64,000 bases of DNA. It comes from Peromyscus leucopus. Lineage: Eukaryota > Chordata > Mammalia > Rodentia > Cricetidae. The notes beneath the pieces are model-generated. The model was not told the DNA's origin, did not search any database, and worked only from the letters and a program-made list of their open reading frames with translations. The stretch covers positions 93,959,920 to 94,023,919 of the forward strand of contig NC_051083.1 in the NCBI RefSeq assembly GCF_004664715.2. Direction: 5' to 3'. Below, piece after piece: positions 36,430 to 46,862 of the stretch (position 1 is the stretch's first letter; each line of letters starts with the position of its first letter). Position numbers and translations under genes: made by a program.

Positions 36430-37545
36430 AAAAATAAAATATATTTTGTGGGTGGACTGAGGGCAGGTGGGATTGGGAATAGGAGGGATCAAGTGGGCGG
36501 GGAGGAGGGAGTAAATACTGGGAGAAATGACTGGAATTGGGGGGGGGGGCATTTCAGGGGCAAGATGGAAACCTTGTGCAATGGAAACTCCATGGAAGTT
36601 ACTCCTAGAAATGGGGATACCGAGCCTGAACCAGCCATCTTCTGTAACCAGGCAAGGATTCCAGTGGAGGGATTGGGACACCAACCCAACCACAAAACCT
36701 TCGACCTACACTTTGTCCTGCCTGCAGAGTGTTCTGGGACCTGAGCCTGGCAGACTCGTCATCAAAAAGACCAGAGGGCCTTCATCCAGCTACTGATGGG
36801 AGCAGATGCAGAGTCCCACAGCCACACACTAGGCGGAGCTAGGGGAGTCCTGAAGGGGGCGGGGAGGAAGGATTAGAGGAACCAGAGGGGTCAGAGACAC
36901 CATGAGAACAGGGCCCTCAGAAACAACTGACTAGGACTCATGGGGCTTGCAAAGATCAGGGAGCCTGTAGGGAATGACCTAGGTCCTCTGCATATATGTT
37001 ATGGCTGAGTAGCTTGGTGTTCCTGTAAGATTCCTAACAGTGTGTGTGTGTGTGTGTGTGTTGGGGTGTGTGTGGCAGACGCTGACTCTTTTGCCTACTT
37101 GTGTGACCCTTCTCCTCCTACTGGGTTGCCTCATCTAGCCTTGATTTGATGGTATGTGCCTGATTTTGATTTTTTTTTTTTTTTTGGTTTTTCGAGATCG
37201 GGTTTCTCTGTGTAGCTTTGCGCCTTTCCTGGATCTCACTCTGTAGACCAGGCTGGCCTCGAACTCACAGAGATCTGCCTGGCTCTCTGCCTCCCGAGTG
37301 CTGGGATTAAAGGCGTGCCCCACCACTGCTCGGCACCTGATCTTATAGTAGCATATGATGCCGTGTTTGGTTGCTGTCCCTGGGAGGCCTGCTCTTTTCC
37401 GAGGGAGCGAGTGGAAACAGAGGGAGGGTGGATCTGAGGGAGAGGGGAGGTGAGGGGAAAGACTGGGAGGAGAGAAGTGTTGGGGGATATTCGATTACAC
37501 TTTGAACCCGAGTTTGCATTTGTAGTAATTAAATAAAATTAACTT
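36430..37545 (+). mobile_element. LINE-1 3' UTR, split by a B1
   Basis: The L1 3' UTR is recognisable in order: AAGGATTCCAGTGGAGGGAT, GACACCAACCCAACCACAAA, GACCTACACTTTGTCCTGCC, GAGCAGATGCAGAGTCCCAC, GGAGCCTGTAGGGAATGACC, CTCCTACTGGGTTGCCTCAT and CCTGGGAGGCCTGCTCTTTT. It ends in purine-rich and AATAAA sequence. ORF2 is absent, and open frames across it are chance readings. A (GT)n tract lies at 37040-37072. Confidence 0.85.
37171..37335 (-). mobile_element. B1 SINE inside the L1 3' UTR
   Basis: Antisense B1 with TTTCTCTGTGTAGCTTTGCG and GTGCTGGGATTAAAGGCGTG. The interrupted L1 resumes after it. Flanks CCTGATTTTGAT and CCTGATCTTATA are the probable diverged target duplication. Confidence 0.9.
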
Positions 37546-37980
37546 GGATCAGGAGGCTGAGTTAGCAACTAGTTGACAGAAAGTAATCAGAGCGCATCCG
37601 AGGGCGTCTAGAAGCGAAGGAGACACACCGGAAGTAGTAGGGAGGGTTTTGAGTGGCCTTTTCAGTTTTGGTGGAGTGGAAGGACAGGCTTTCGGGAGAG
37701 AGCAGCAAGGAGAGAAGGTTAGCTAGGTGCTACTCAGCCTCTCTGAGCTAGCAGGTTTCACTCAAACTTTGAGTCTTGAGTTTTATTTAGAACAATAGAG
37801 ATTTAGTTAAAGCTCCCTTTAGCTGCAGTGGCCGAGCCAGTGCCCGCGGGAACAGACTTCTTTCTCACCAGGTCTGAGAGGTCAGGCCCCTGCCAGAGGA
37901 GCAGGCCGGTAGTCTGAATTGCTGGCTGAAATAGCAGTAGAGGAAGGTGCAGCCACTGTGCTGGAGATAAAACAACAGAG
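37546..37980. other. Unclassified 435-bp block between L1-end-like sequences
   Basis: It begins just after an AATTAAATAAAATT L1-like terminus and ends just before ATTGCAGTTGGGATGCAATA, which looks like another L1 3' terminus. The interior (GAGCAGCAAGGAGAGAAGGT, AGTGGCCGAGCCAGTGCCCG) is GC-richer than its surroundings, with no TG...CA ends located. It may be a cricetid LTR or SINE unfamiliar to me. Confidence 0.4.
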
Positions 37981-38318
37981 AGATGGAGGAAAAATTGCAG
38001 TTGGGATGCAATATATGAAAGAATTAAAATTAAAATATACATAAATTAAAAAAATAAAAATTAAAATATAATAATAATAAAAGCCAAACATGGTAGTGTC
38101 CATGTTTAAGGGGGAAAAATGGGCATAGTAGCACAAGACTGTAATCCTAGGCAGAAGGTGAGTGGAGTCTGGAGGTAATCACCCAGGTATGTATGTTGGG
38201 GGAACTGAGGGTGGATTCCTAGAGTTTCTTGTTAGCCATTATAGGCACATGTTCAGTAAGGGAACCCTGTATCCAGAGATAAGGTGGTAAGTGATCTCAA
38301 CAATTTCTGGCCTCTACA

Positions 38319-38350
38319 CGCATGCATGCACGCACGCACGCACACACACA
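38319..38350. repeat. CATG/CACG/CA simple repeat
   Basis: ACGCATGCATGCACGCACGC followed by a short CA run; alternating purine-pyrimidine. Confidence 0.9.
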
Positions 38351-38425
38351 TACACTTACACAATACAATACACATACATGGGTTATACACACAAAACTAT
38401 TACTGATTTCTATTGATGAAAAACC

Positions 38426-38592
38426 GCCGGGCAGTGGTGGCACACACCTTTAATCCCAGCACTCGGGAGGCAGAGGCAGGTGGATCTCTGTGAGTTCGAG
38501 GACAGCTTTGTCTACAAAGTGAATTCCAGGACAGCCAGGACTGTTACACAGAGAAACTTTGTCTTGAAAAACCAAAAAGAAAAGAAAAAGAG
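38426..38592 (+). mobile_element. B1 SINE
   Basis: Sense B1 from GCCGGGCAGTGGTGGCACAC through TTTGTCTTGAAAAACCAAAA and an AAAG-rich tail. No clear target duplication was found. Confidence 0.92.
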
Positions 38593-38823
38593 AAACCATA
38601 AACACTGGTAGTATTATGACTTGTTCTTTGCCTTTGTAGTGAAAAAATATAAATTTAAGTTGGAGACTGATGAAAATGATTTACTATTTTTTCATCTAAA
38701 TACATTTACTCTGAAGATTTCTAAAAATCCCTGTTTTAGACATTTTCTATGTAAAAATTTAAAAGGTACAACATACATGCATGTGTTAAGAGGAAAGGAC
38801 AGAGAAATGAGAGAGTAACAGGA

Positions 38824-39050
38824 TGTTGGAGAGATGGCTCAGTGGTTAAGATCACTGGCTGTTCCTCCAGAGGACAGGGATTTGATTCTCAGCACCCACA
38901 AGGCCGTGAGCAACCATCAGTAATTCCAGTCCTAGGGAATCTGGTGCCCTCTTCTGGCCTCCGAGGGTACTATACACACGTGGTCCACAGATTTAAATGC
39001 AGGCAAAACAATACACTGCATACATACATGTAGGAAATTGCCAAAATTAA
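38824..39050 (+). mobile_element. B3-class SINE
   Basis: Head GTTGGAGAGATGGCTCAGTG, then TTGATTCTCAGCACCCACAA, CTCTTCTGGCCTCCGAGGGT, a short CATACA tract and an AATAAAAAAA tail. Confidence 0.9.
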
Positions 39051-39069
39051 TAAAAAAAATAGTAAACCT

Positions 39070-39960
39070 AAGGAGCTGCTTTTAAAAAAATTTATTGATT
39101 CTTTGTGGATTTCACATCATGCATTCTGATCCCACTTATCTCCCCATCCTCTCGAATCTGCCCTCTGCCCTTGCAATCTCCCCCCAAAATGAAACCAGAT
39201 TTAAAAGAAAAACCAAACCAAACCAAACAAAAAAGCCAAAAATAAAACAAAACAGAAAAGAATGGAAGCTGCAGTGTGGCCCATTGATTCACACAGTTTA
39301 CCCTTTAGTCTGTTCATCTTTACTTGCAAGTGTTCATTGCCATAAGCCATTGGTTTGGCTCGAAGCCACTGGTTTCTTCTATACCACCAATACTGGGCTC
39401 TCACTGGGGCTCCTCTTGAAAACCTGGTGTCATGGAGATCCTGCAGCTTTGGATCTGCAGGTCCAGCCCCTTCACCTGCTCCTGCGGATCATAGATGAGG
39501 TGGATGTTCAGTGGGCTAACTCATAGCCCTGGTTCTGGGCCTGGGTATTGCCGAGTTGGTCAGCCCTCCAGCTCTCCCTCATTGCCACTACCTGGGCAAG
39601 CTCTCCAGCACTGCCTCGGCTAGTGGGGCCAGTTCTCCTGCTCTCGGGCCCTCAGATTCGGGTCCCCCACACTCATACCACTAGGGCCAGCTCTCCTGAT
39701 TGCTGTAGGGTGAATGTGGGGAGTGGGAAGGGGCGGATCACTTCTCCTTCTCTCACTCCCCTCAGGGTCGTCTCATCTGTGTCCCTGACCAGGGTCCACT
39801 CTAGTGTACTACCCAGGTGAAGTGCACACCTGTGGTGAGGGACGGGGCCATCTTTCCTGAGTGCAGGGGCCCAACTCCTGCTACAGTATCCAGTGAGGGG
39901 CAGGTTGGCTATCCCAGTGAAGGGTGGGGCCGACTCAGCACAGCATGGCTCCAATGATCC
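39070..39960 (+). mobile_element. Unclassified rodent interspersed repeat, left part
   Basis: I recognise the general pattern as a high-copy rodent repeat (TGGCCCATTGATTCACACAG, TGCAAGTGTTCATTGCCATA, CATGGAGATCCTGCAGCTTT, GGATCTGCAGGTCCAGCCCC) but cannot name the family. It runs without a clear break into the tandemly repeated block to its right, so the two are probably one element. Open frames here have no recognised domain. Confidence 0.5.
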
Positions 39961-41080
39961 CTTCTGCTAACACAGGCCATGGGCATAATCACAGACTCCA
40001 GCTGCAGCTGCAGACATGGCCCTCAGCATCAGCTTGGGCCCTGACGTCACTATGGCCCCAGTGGCACCACAGGCTACTCAGATCAGTATGGCCTGGATAG
40101 CGGCAGAATGGTCCTCAAACACTAACATGGTCTCAGGTGGCTGACCAGACCCCAGTCATCCCCATGGCCTGTGGGAGCCAAGAGAGGTTTCCTAGTGAGA
40201 TCTGAGCTTGCTTTACCCAACAGGGCTGCATAAGAGGATGGACTGACCACAAACATGGTTACCAGATGATTGGAAGGGTCTGTACTTGGCTGTGTACTAC
40301 GCTTTGATCTAGCAAGGGGAGGCCTTTTGCCCCGCCCCTTGGCATTCCTAGAAAAAGCCCTTTTGAAGAGATAGAAGGGGCTGGCGGATTTTGATCCAGG
40401 TCCTCCCGAAGCTATCTTGTGTTTCTGTCAGTCTCATCTCTGCTATCTTTCTATCTACTAATTCTTTATGCCTTTCTCCTCCTCATAGTAACCCTGAAAA
40501 GGTGGAGGCGGGCCCCCCACAATGGCCCTCAGTGGTAACAGGAGTCATGGACATCAACTTAGACTCTGGATTCTGTAGGGTTATAGACCCAGACATGGCC
40601 CTTGGCAGCAGCCCTGGCCCGGAGGACATCATGGCCTCATGTGACAGTGCAGGCCACTTAGATCAGCATGGCCCTGGTGGCAGCATGGCTCTCAGACACC
40701 CTCATGGCCACAGGTTGTGGCCTACACCCTGGGTATCCATTTGGCCTTTGGTGGCAACATAGGCTAGGGACATCAACATAGGTATGGCTGTGGCAGGACC
40801 ACAGACTCAGACATGGTTCTCGGAAGCAGCCAGGGCCAGGATGTCACAATGACCTCAGGTGGCAGCACAGGCCATTCAGATTGGCCCTTGTATATTACCA
40901 TGGCCCCAGGTGGCGGCCCAGACTACAGGCCTCTGCATGGCCCTCACTGATAGGAGCCACAGGTATCAACAAGGCCCCCTCGGCTGCTTCAGGGTCTTGG
41001 ACCAAGACCTGGCCCTTGGTAATAGCCCAGGCCTGGACATCACCTTGGACTTGGTGGCCCACTGGCCATTCACCTGAGCT
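39960..41080 (+). repeat. GC-rich block with 195-220-bp internal repeats
   Basis: A module with the landmark CAGACATGGCCCTTGGCAGC recurs at about 40014, 40589, 40809 and 41004 (variants differ). A second landmark, ACATCAACATAGG-like, recurs near 40550, 40769 and 40966. Spacings are about 220 and 195 bp between the last three; the first interval is lengthened by an inserted solo LTR. This may be the internal region of a retroelement. Function is unknown. Confidence 0.7.
40170..40521 (+). mobile_element. Solo LTR (ERVK/IAP-like), 6-bp target duplication
   Basis: It begins TGTGGGAGCCAAGAG and ends GGGCCCCCCACA, the TG...CA inverted ends of an LTR. The flanking ATGGCC (40164-40169 and 40522-40527) is an exact 6-bp duplication, and removing the insert restores the host repeat module. 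The 352-bp length, GC-rich core (GCCCCGCCCC) and 6-bp duplication fit an ERVK-class LTR. No internal viral genes remain. Confidence 0.85.
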
Positions 41081-41450
41081 TGTTCCTTGCCACCCTCACC
41101 TCTTCAGATCTGCCTCTCTCCCCAGTCCATGATCCCTTCTGCCTCTCTCTCTTTTACTCACTCACTGTAATGGTGCCAGCCTGCCCGTCACCAGGTAGTT
41201 CTTGGTTGAGTCCTGTCAGCCCCAGCCTCAAGGCATGGAACAGAGCTGCTGTTTTTCTTCTCTTGAGTGCCCAGGCCTAGAAATCTTAGGTGGCACTTGG
41301 TATGATGGTGCCTGACTGCCTGGTGCCCAGGCTCCTGGTTGATTGTGTCCCAAGACCAAGAAGTCTGGGGGAAGCTATCTGTGTCCTCCACTGGCTCAGG
41401 CCTGAAAAGGGCCAAGCCAAGAAGATGCTTTTAAAGGAATAGAGTCTGTG
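41081..41450. other. Right flank of the repeated block
   Basis: CTTGCCACCCTCACCTCTTC through CACTGGCTCAGGCCTG continues the same rodent repeat complex. No gene seen. Confidence 0.4.
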
Positions 41451-41451
41451 C

Positions 41452-42290
41452 TAGTGAGAGTTTTTTGTTTTTGTCAGCTTGAGACAAGCTAAAGTCATCT
41501 GAGGGGGGAAATCAACTGATAAAATGCCTCTATAAGGCAAGTTCGTTGGGCATTTGTTGATTAATGATTGATGTGGGAGGGCCCAGCCCATTGTGGGTGG
41601 TGTTACCCTAGGTAGGTGGTCCTAGGATATTCTTAGCTATTGGGTAGGTGGTCCTTAGGGTGTTCTATTTCTGTGAACAGACACTATGACCAAGTAAACT
41701 ATAAAAGAAAGTGTTTAACTTGGGGCTAAGCGTCTTACAATTTTAGAGTGTTAGGACCCATGACCACTATGGGCATGGAGCATGGCAGCAGGCAGGCAGG
41801 CATGGCACCGGAGCAGTAGCTGAGAGCTTCCATCTGATCTAATAGCACAAAGGGGCGGGGGGGGGGGGGGGAGGGGAGAGAGCTAGCTAATGAGCTAACT
41901 AGGAACGGGGAGGGCTTCTGAAACCTCAAAGCCCACACCAGTAGCATACCTCCTCCAATCAGGCCACAGGTCCTAACCCTTCCCAAACAATTCTACCAGC
42001 GGGGGGCGGGGCGGGGGGGGGGCTAAGCATGGAAACATGTGAGCCTTTGGAGGCCAGTCCCATTGAAAGCATCACGGGTGTGTAAAAAAAACAAACGCAG
42101 CAAAGCAGGAAGCAGCCCTCTTCCCTGACTTCTGCTTCAGTTCCTGCCTCCGGGCTCTTTCACGGAGTCCGTGCTCTGACTTGACTTCATGATGAACTGT
42201 TACCTGGAAGTGTTAGATAAACTCTTTCCCCCTCAAGCTGCTTTTAAAAAAATCCCATCAACAAGAACCCTAAGACAGTCTCTCTCATGC
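41452..42290. mobile_element. Nested rodent hAT-Charlie-type elements (URR1-like outer)
   Basis: The outer parts (41452-41645 and 42066-42290) carry GTCAGCTTGAGACAAGCTAA, AAATGCCTCTATAAGGCAAG, GGGCCCAGCCCATTGTGGGT and, on the far side, TGATGAACTGTTACCTGGAA. These are landmarks of the non-autonomous rodent URR1 family. A second element with GACACTATGACCAAGTAAAC and GAGCATGGCAGCAGGCAGGC (about 41650-42065) splits it. Family names are from memory; 8-bp target duplications were not resolved. Confidence 0.6.
41854..41880. repeat. G-rich homopolymer
   Basis: A GGGGCGGGGG-type run inside the inner element; a second one lies at 42001-42022. Length is likely unstable. Confidence 0.9.
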
Positions 42291-42831
42291 TAGAGAAGCC
42301 CCAGGAGCCTACAAGCCAGCTAGCCTGGTAAATGCAGCGGTGAACCGCAAGCCCCTGCCTCAGACAAGGTGGATGCTGACAAGTGACACTTGAGGTTGAC
42401 CTACACACAAACATGTGACTTTCACACATCTCTTTCTCTCTCTCCCTCTCACACACCGTCTCTCACACACAGAAAAACAAATAACCCGTGAAAAAATACC
42501 TAAGAATGGTAAAATTCAATATATTCAGAACATTTGCGTTATTGTGATTGTGGATATATTTCTATGAAATGTGTCACCTATTTCTGATATGCATTTGTTG
42601 ATATTGTGTCTGTGAGGAATGACATTAGCACATGGCTGTGAGAAGGAACTGTATGAAAGAGTGTGTAAATGTGCACATGTATCAGGTTTCTTGTTTTCTA
42701 TGAGGGTTGCTTTCCCTTTCCTCATTGAGTGAAGCAAATGGCTACCATTATGATAGTTTGAAATCATAAAAGTAGAAGTATTAACAGTAGTCAGAGTGTA
42801 ATAGTTCTTGTCCTTAAGAATTTCTACTTTT

Positions 42832-43006
42832 GCCGGGCGTTGGTGGCACACGCCTTTAATCCCAGCACTTGGGAGGCAGAGGTGGGTAGATCTCTGTGAG
42901 TTTGAGGCCAGCCTGGGCTACAAAGTGAGTTCCAGGATAGCCTGCCATACACAGATAAATCCCATGTCAAAAGCCAAAAAACAAAACAAAACAAAACAAA
43001 AATACC
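42832..43006 (+). mobile_element. Young B1 SINE with 16-bp target-site duplication
   Basis: Sense B1 (GCCGGGCGTTGGTGGCACAC) with an (AAAAC)n tail. AAGAATTTCTACTTTT is repeated exactly at 42816-42831 and 43007-43022. Confidence 0.95.
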
Positions 43007-43022
43007 AAGAATTTCTACTTTT

Positions 43023-44030
43023 TTTTTTTTTTTAATAATTCCCTCCCCTTCCTCCTTTTTTCTCTTCTCAGGACAGCAGACATCAGAGGAGTCACAGCAT
43101 CTCAGAGAAGTCAGCTCCCTTACAGCCAGCAAGTTGGATCTTCTTGAAATACTCCTTTATTTTACTCTAAAGTTGGTTTTCAAACCTTCGATCACAGGTA
43201 AGGTTTGCGCCACTCAGAATCCACACGTGTTTTTCTGTTGCTGAAGTTAACATAGATCATCTGTGGAAGGCTTCCAACCAAAGTGTTGACAGTGCTTACC
43301 TCTAGAGCGGAAATTGGGTGTCAGGGGAAAGGAATGAAAGGAGGGAGATTCTCTAGTTTTCTCATTTGCCAGAGCTATCATGGTTTGGCTGTATAAAATA
43401 AATGTTTTATTGTAACGGCAATACAAGATGCTTTTAGAAAACTGATGGCGTAGGATGGTGTGATGAATTCTCACAGCTCACCCACAACTTTGCCATCCAA
43501 GAGCAAGTTTTCTCTCAGCTTTCCCTTCCTATCTGTGCATTTTCACGACACAAACTTAATAGCACAGAGAACACTGACTCCCACCCCGGGCAGCTATTGT
43601 TGACACCTCAGTACCTCTGCTCACAGCTCTTTTTTCCGGTCTCCAGACGTTGTGAAGAAGCAAATGCTTTGATGACAAAGCCCCCTTGCTGAGGCTCCAC
43701 CTGTACGTCACTATACTCGGGTCACCCCTGATCTTTAGCTCGACTCTCTGAGGCTTCTGCCTTTTATTAAGTACAGGATGGGTACCTGGGAGTGTGCACA
43801 TCCTTTTCATGGCGAGGACTACAGAGACACAAGCGCAGGGCATGAGAGTCAGCTGCTGGAAGAAAGCAGCCCACACACTTGGACACTTAGGACATCTGTG
43901 TCCCCCGTGGGTTCAGAGCTCATAATTCTGAGTCTGTAAGACGGGAGTCAGGAAACCTGTTTTGTGCATTTTTCCCTTTTCATGGTTGCTTCTATTTATT
44001 TTCCTATGCCTTATTTTGGTACAGCTGACA
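43023..44030. other. Unique upstream sequence
   Basis: No repeat or gene recognised. A 106-codon minus-strand frame at 43556-43876 has no domain, splice context or promoter. Confidence 0.4.
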
Positions 44031-44175
44031 AAAAAGCATGTACAGTATACAAAGTGATGTTTTTTTGTTATACATACAAAACGTGAAATTATTTTCTTCA
44101 GTGAAGCAAATTAACATATCTATCATGCTCTCTATAGATCTGTTTTGCAGAGGTTATCTGGTATTGCATCCTGAT

Positions 44176-44176
<1 letters not shown>

Positions 44177-44232
<56 letters not shown>
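44177..44232. repeat. (TG)n microsatellite
   Basis: About 28 uninterrupted GT units. Confidence 0.97.
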
Positions 44233-44240
<8 letters not shown>

Positions 44241-44479
44241 GTGGGAACAACAGCAAGCAAAGAGCCATTTACAGCATACATTTAATAAAGGTTGTGAAAG
44301 AAAGACACACAGGTGTTGGTAGAAGCGATATGATGTGGGCATAGCTAACTTACATAGCAAGATTCAAGGATGGCTTTCTGGAAGGGACATGTTGAATGGA
44401 ACATCAAATAATGAATTGGGAAGATTAAAGCAGTTTTGAATCTATTTCCTTTCTTTCTTCTTTCCTTCATCTCCCCTCT

Positions 44480-44665
44480 CCAAAGAGACTCTCATGTCAC
44501 TCAGACTGGCCTCCAACTCACTAAGTAGCTGGGGATGACCTTGAACTTTTTATCTTGCTGTCTCCTATCTCCTCATACCTGCTTTTATGTGATGCTGGGC
44601 ATTGAACTCAGAGTTTCATGTACCCTGAGCAAGCACTCTACCAGGTTAGCTATATCCTCAACCTG
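44480..44665 (-). mobile_element. B4-type SINE, antisense
   Basis: CACTCAGACTGGCCTCCAAC and TAGCTGGGGATGACCTTGAA form the B1-like part. GATGCTGGGCATTGAACTCA, CCTGAGCAAGCACTCTACCA and CTATATCCTCAACC form the antisense ID-like head. Confidence 0.7.
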
Positions 44666-44799
44666 GTACTCAAAGCCAGGTGCAAGTTTTATATCCCTAA
44701 GCTATATTCTTTCTAAGATTTTAATTAGCACGTGCATGTGCAATATTAGGTTTAATTATGGCACCTTCGTTTTCTTTCATTTCTTGGTTTTTTGTTTGT

Positions 44800-44961
44800 T
44801 TGTTTGTTTATTTATGGGTTTTCGAGACAGGGTTTCTCTGTGTAGCCTTGCGCCTTTCCTGGATCTTGCTCTGTAGTCCAGGCTGGCCTTGAACTCACAA
44901 AGATCTGCCTGCCTCTGCCTCCCGAGTGCTGGGATTAAAGGTGTGTGCCATTACCGCCCAG
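44800..44961 (-). mobile_element. B1 SINE
   Basis: Antisense B1 with a (GTTT)n tail, TTCGAGACAGGGTTTCTCTG, GAGTGCTGGGATTAAAGGTG and CCGCCCAGC at the right end. Confidence 0.93.
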
Positions 44962-44964
44962 CAC

Positions 44965-45130
44965 GTGTATAATTTTTGTCAGTCTTCATATATTGTAGAT
45001 ATTAACCTGAGGTATAGCTTGCCAAGATTTTCTCCTGTTCTATAGGCTGTCTGTTCACTCTGCCAATAGTTTGCTTTGCTGCACAGAAACTTTTAAATTC
45101 TACATAGATCCATTTGTTAATTATTGGCAG
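44965..45130 (-). mobile_element. LINE-1 ORF2 fragment
   Basis: Antisense ORF2 landmarks: CATATATTGTAGATATTAAC, AAGATTTTCTCCTGTTCTAT, AGGCTGTCTGTTCACTCTGC, TTTGCTTTGCTGCACAGAAA and GATCCATTTGTTAATTATTG. Short and without an open frame. Confidence 0.75.
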
Positions 45131-45262
45131 TCTTTTTTTTTTTTTTTTAAGATAGAACCTCGCTAAGTTGTTCAAACTGGCCTTGAACTTGAAATCTTTT
45201 TTTTTTTTTCTATGTCCCAAGTGACTGGGATTACAGGTATTTATCACTATTTCTGGATTTTC
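45131..45262 (-). mobile_element. Old 7SL-derived SINE fragment
   Basis: T-run, AAGATAGAACCTCGCTAAGT, CAAACTGGCCTTGAACTTGA, GTGACTGGGATTACAGGTAT. A second T-run interrupts it. Confidence 0.6.
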
Positions 45263-46639
45263 AGCCCATTTTATAATCCCTCTTAAACATTCATGTAATG
45301 ATCTAGTAGGTGTATAAAACTTAGTGCCCATAGCATAGTACGTGTTCAATAAACAGTAGACGTCATTATAACTACCTGAAAATTTCAAAGAAATTTCATG
45401 ACAACTTCTAATTGATATGAGAAATAAATAAGATTATAGTGTGTAAAGTATTTAATTTGATATCTAGAGTATGACAATTATACACCAAATGGTGACAGTT
45501 AACAGTATTGTTATTTTTAGGTTCTCCTGGATTGAGATGGGATTTTCTCTTTGATGTAGGTTGCCTGACTCTGCAGTTTGTCATGTTGTGTTATTTTAGA
45601 TGTGATGCCTTCAAGTGTGCTTATAGTTAGAGCTTTTCCTGATAACAACTTCTGGCCCACAACACTGATGCCAGCCATATGGAATGCTCAAATGGCAGGT
45701 TCTAAAAATGCATATAGAAAACAGAGACGTTGATAATGGAAGATGTGGAACAGAACTCTGGTTGCCTTCAAGAATATTTTCTGTATAGTAAAGACATGAC
45801 TTAGGTTTTCTCATCAGCACAATTTTTTGCATCGCAAAGCTGAAGAAAGCTGATCGATAGAAGTGGATCAAAAGCTTTCTTTATTTTTCTTGAGTACTTT
45901 TTGATGTTCTGATCAGATGGTAGAATCTAAGTAGGCCAGAACTATGTTCTTCAATCCAACCCTATCTCCTTACAACAGCAGGTAGAAATTCTGTGCTCAC
46001 TGTGGTGCTTACTTTACCCATGTTTCTTAAGCTAGTACAAATCCTTAGCGTTTTTTCCAGAACGTCATGCCTATTTTAATGGGCATTCATAAACAGTGGC
46101 CATTAGACACTGCTAGCTTGCTGCCACATTAACCCAGAGCTCCTTTGGATACAATTCATTTTACTGCTGCCAGTTTTGGTGAGAAGATACGGAACTCCTT
46201 CTCTTTTTCATGGCCTTTCATTACTTGCTTTCCAATTCTTGTCATCCTGGGACCACATTTTCACTGGCTAGCTCATTTTACCCAATATAGGAGTCATATC
46301 CCTTTTTGTACAGAAAAGCTATAGTAGCTTTTCCCTGTGCCATAAAGAGACGGGCTAAGGGCAGACGGAAGGTGAATTAACTCGAAGGCTGGACACCAGA
46401 GTATGGAGGTAAATAGGACCGGGGGCAGCTGTCCCAAATGGCTGCTAATTGTATGACAGGAAGAGGGTGACTACTTTGGACATTTAACTTGTGAAGCCTC
46501 TAGTACTGTTTGAAAACCTGAGATACTGACTAGTGTTCCCTTACCCAATATGATAGAAAATGCTTTGTTTGTCATTGTTGCTGTCATTGTTGCTGTAACT
46601 CTCTTCCTATTAGCTCTTTGAATCTTCATATTGTGAACT
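45263..46639. other. Unique upstream sequence
   Basis: AT-rich sequence without a supported gene or repeat. Confidence 0.35.
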
Positions 46640-46802
46640 CAGATTGATCTGTTTGCCTCATGTTCCACTTCTATTAATAGCGCATGTTTGTATGTGCTTG
46701 TGTCCCTTTCTAGTGTATCTGGGTACATCTGTGTGTGAGCACTCATATGGAGGCCAAAGGTCAACATCAGGTGACCTTTGTTCCACAGTCACTCACCTTG
46801 AT

Positions 46803-46853
<51 letters not shown>

Positions 46854-46862
46854 CCTATCTAT
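46803..46862. repeat. (TCTA)n microsatellite at an L1 3' tail
   Basis: About 14 tetranucleotide units, placed exactly where the poly(A) tail of the minus-strand L1 half should be. Confidence 0.95.
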
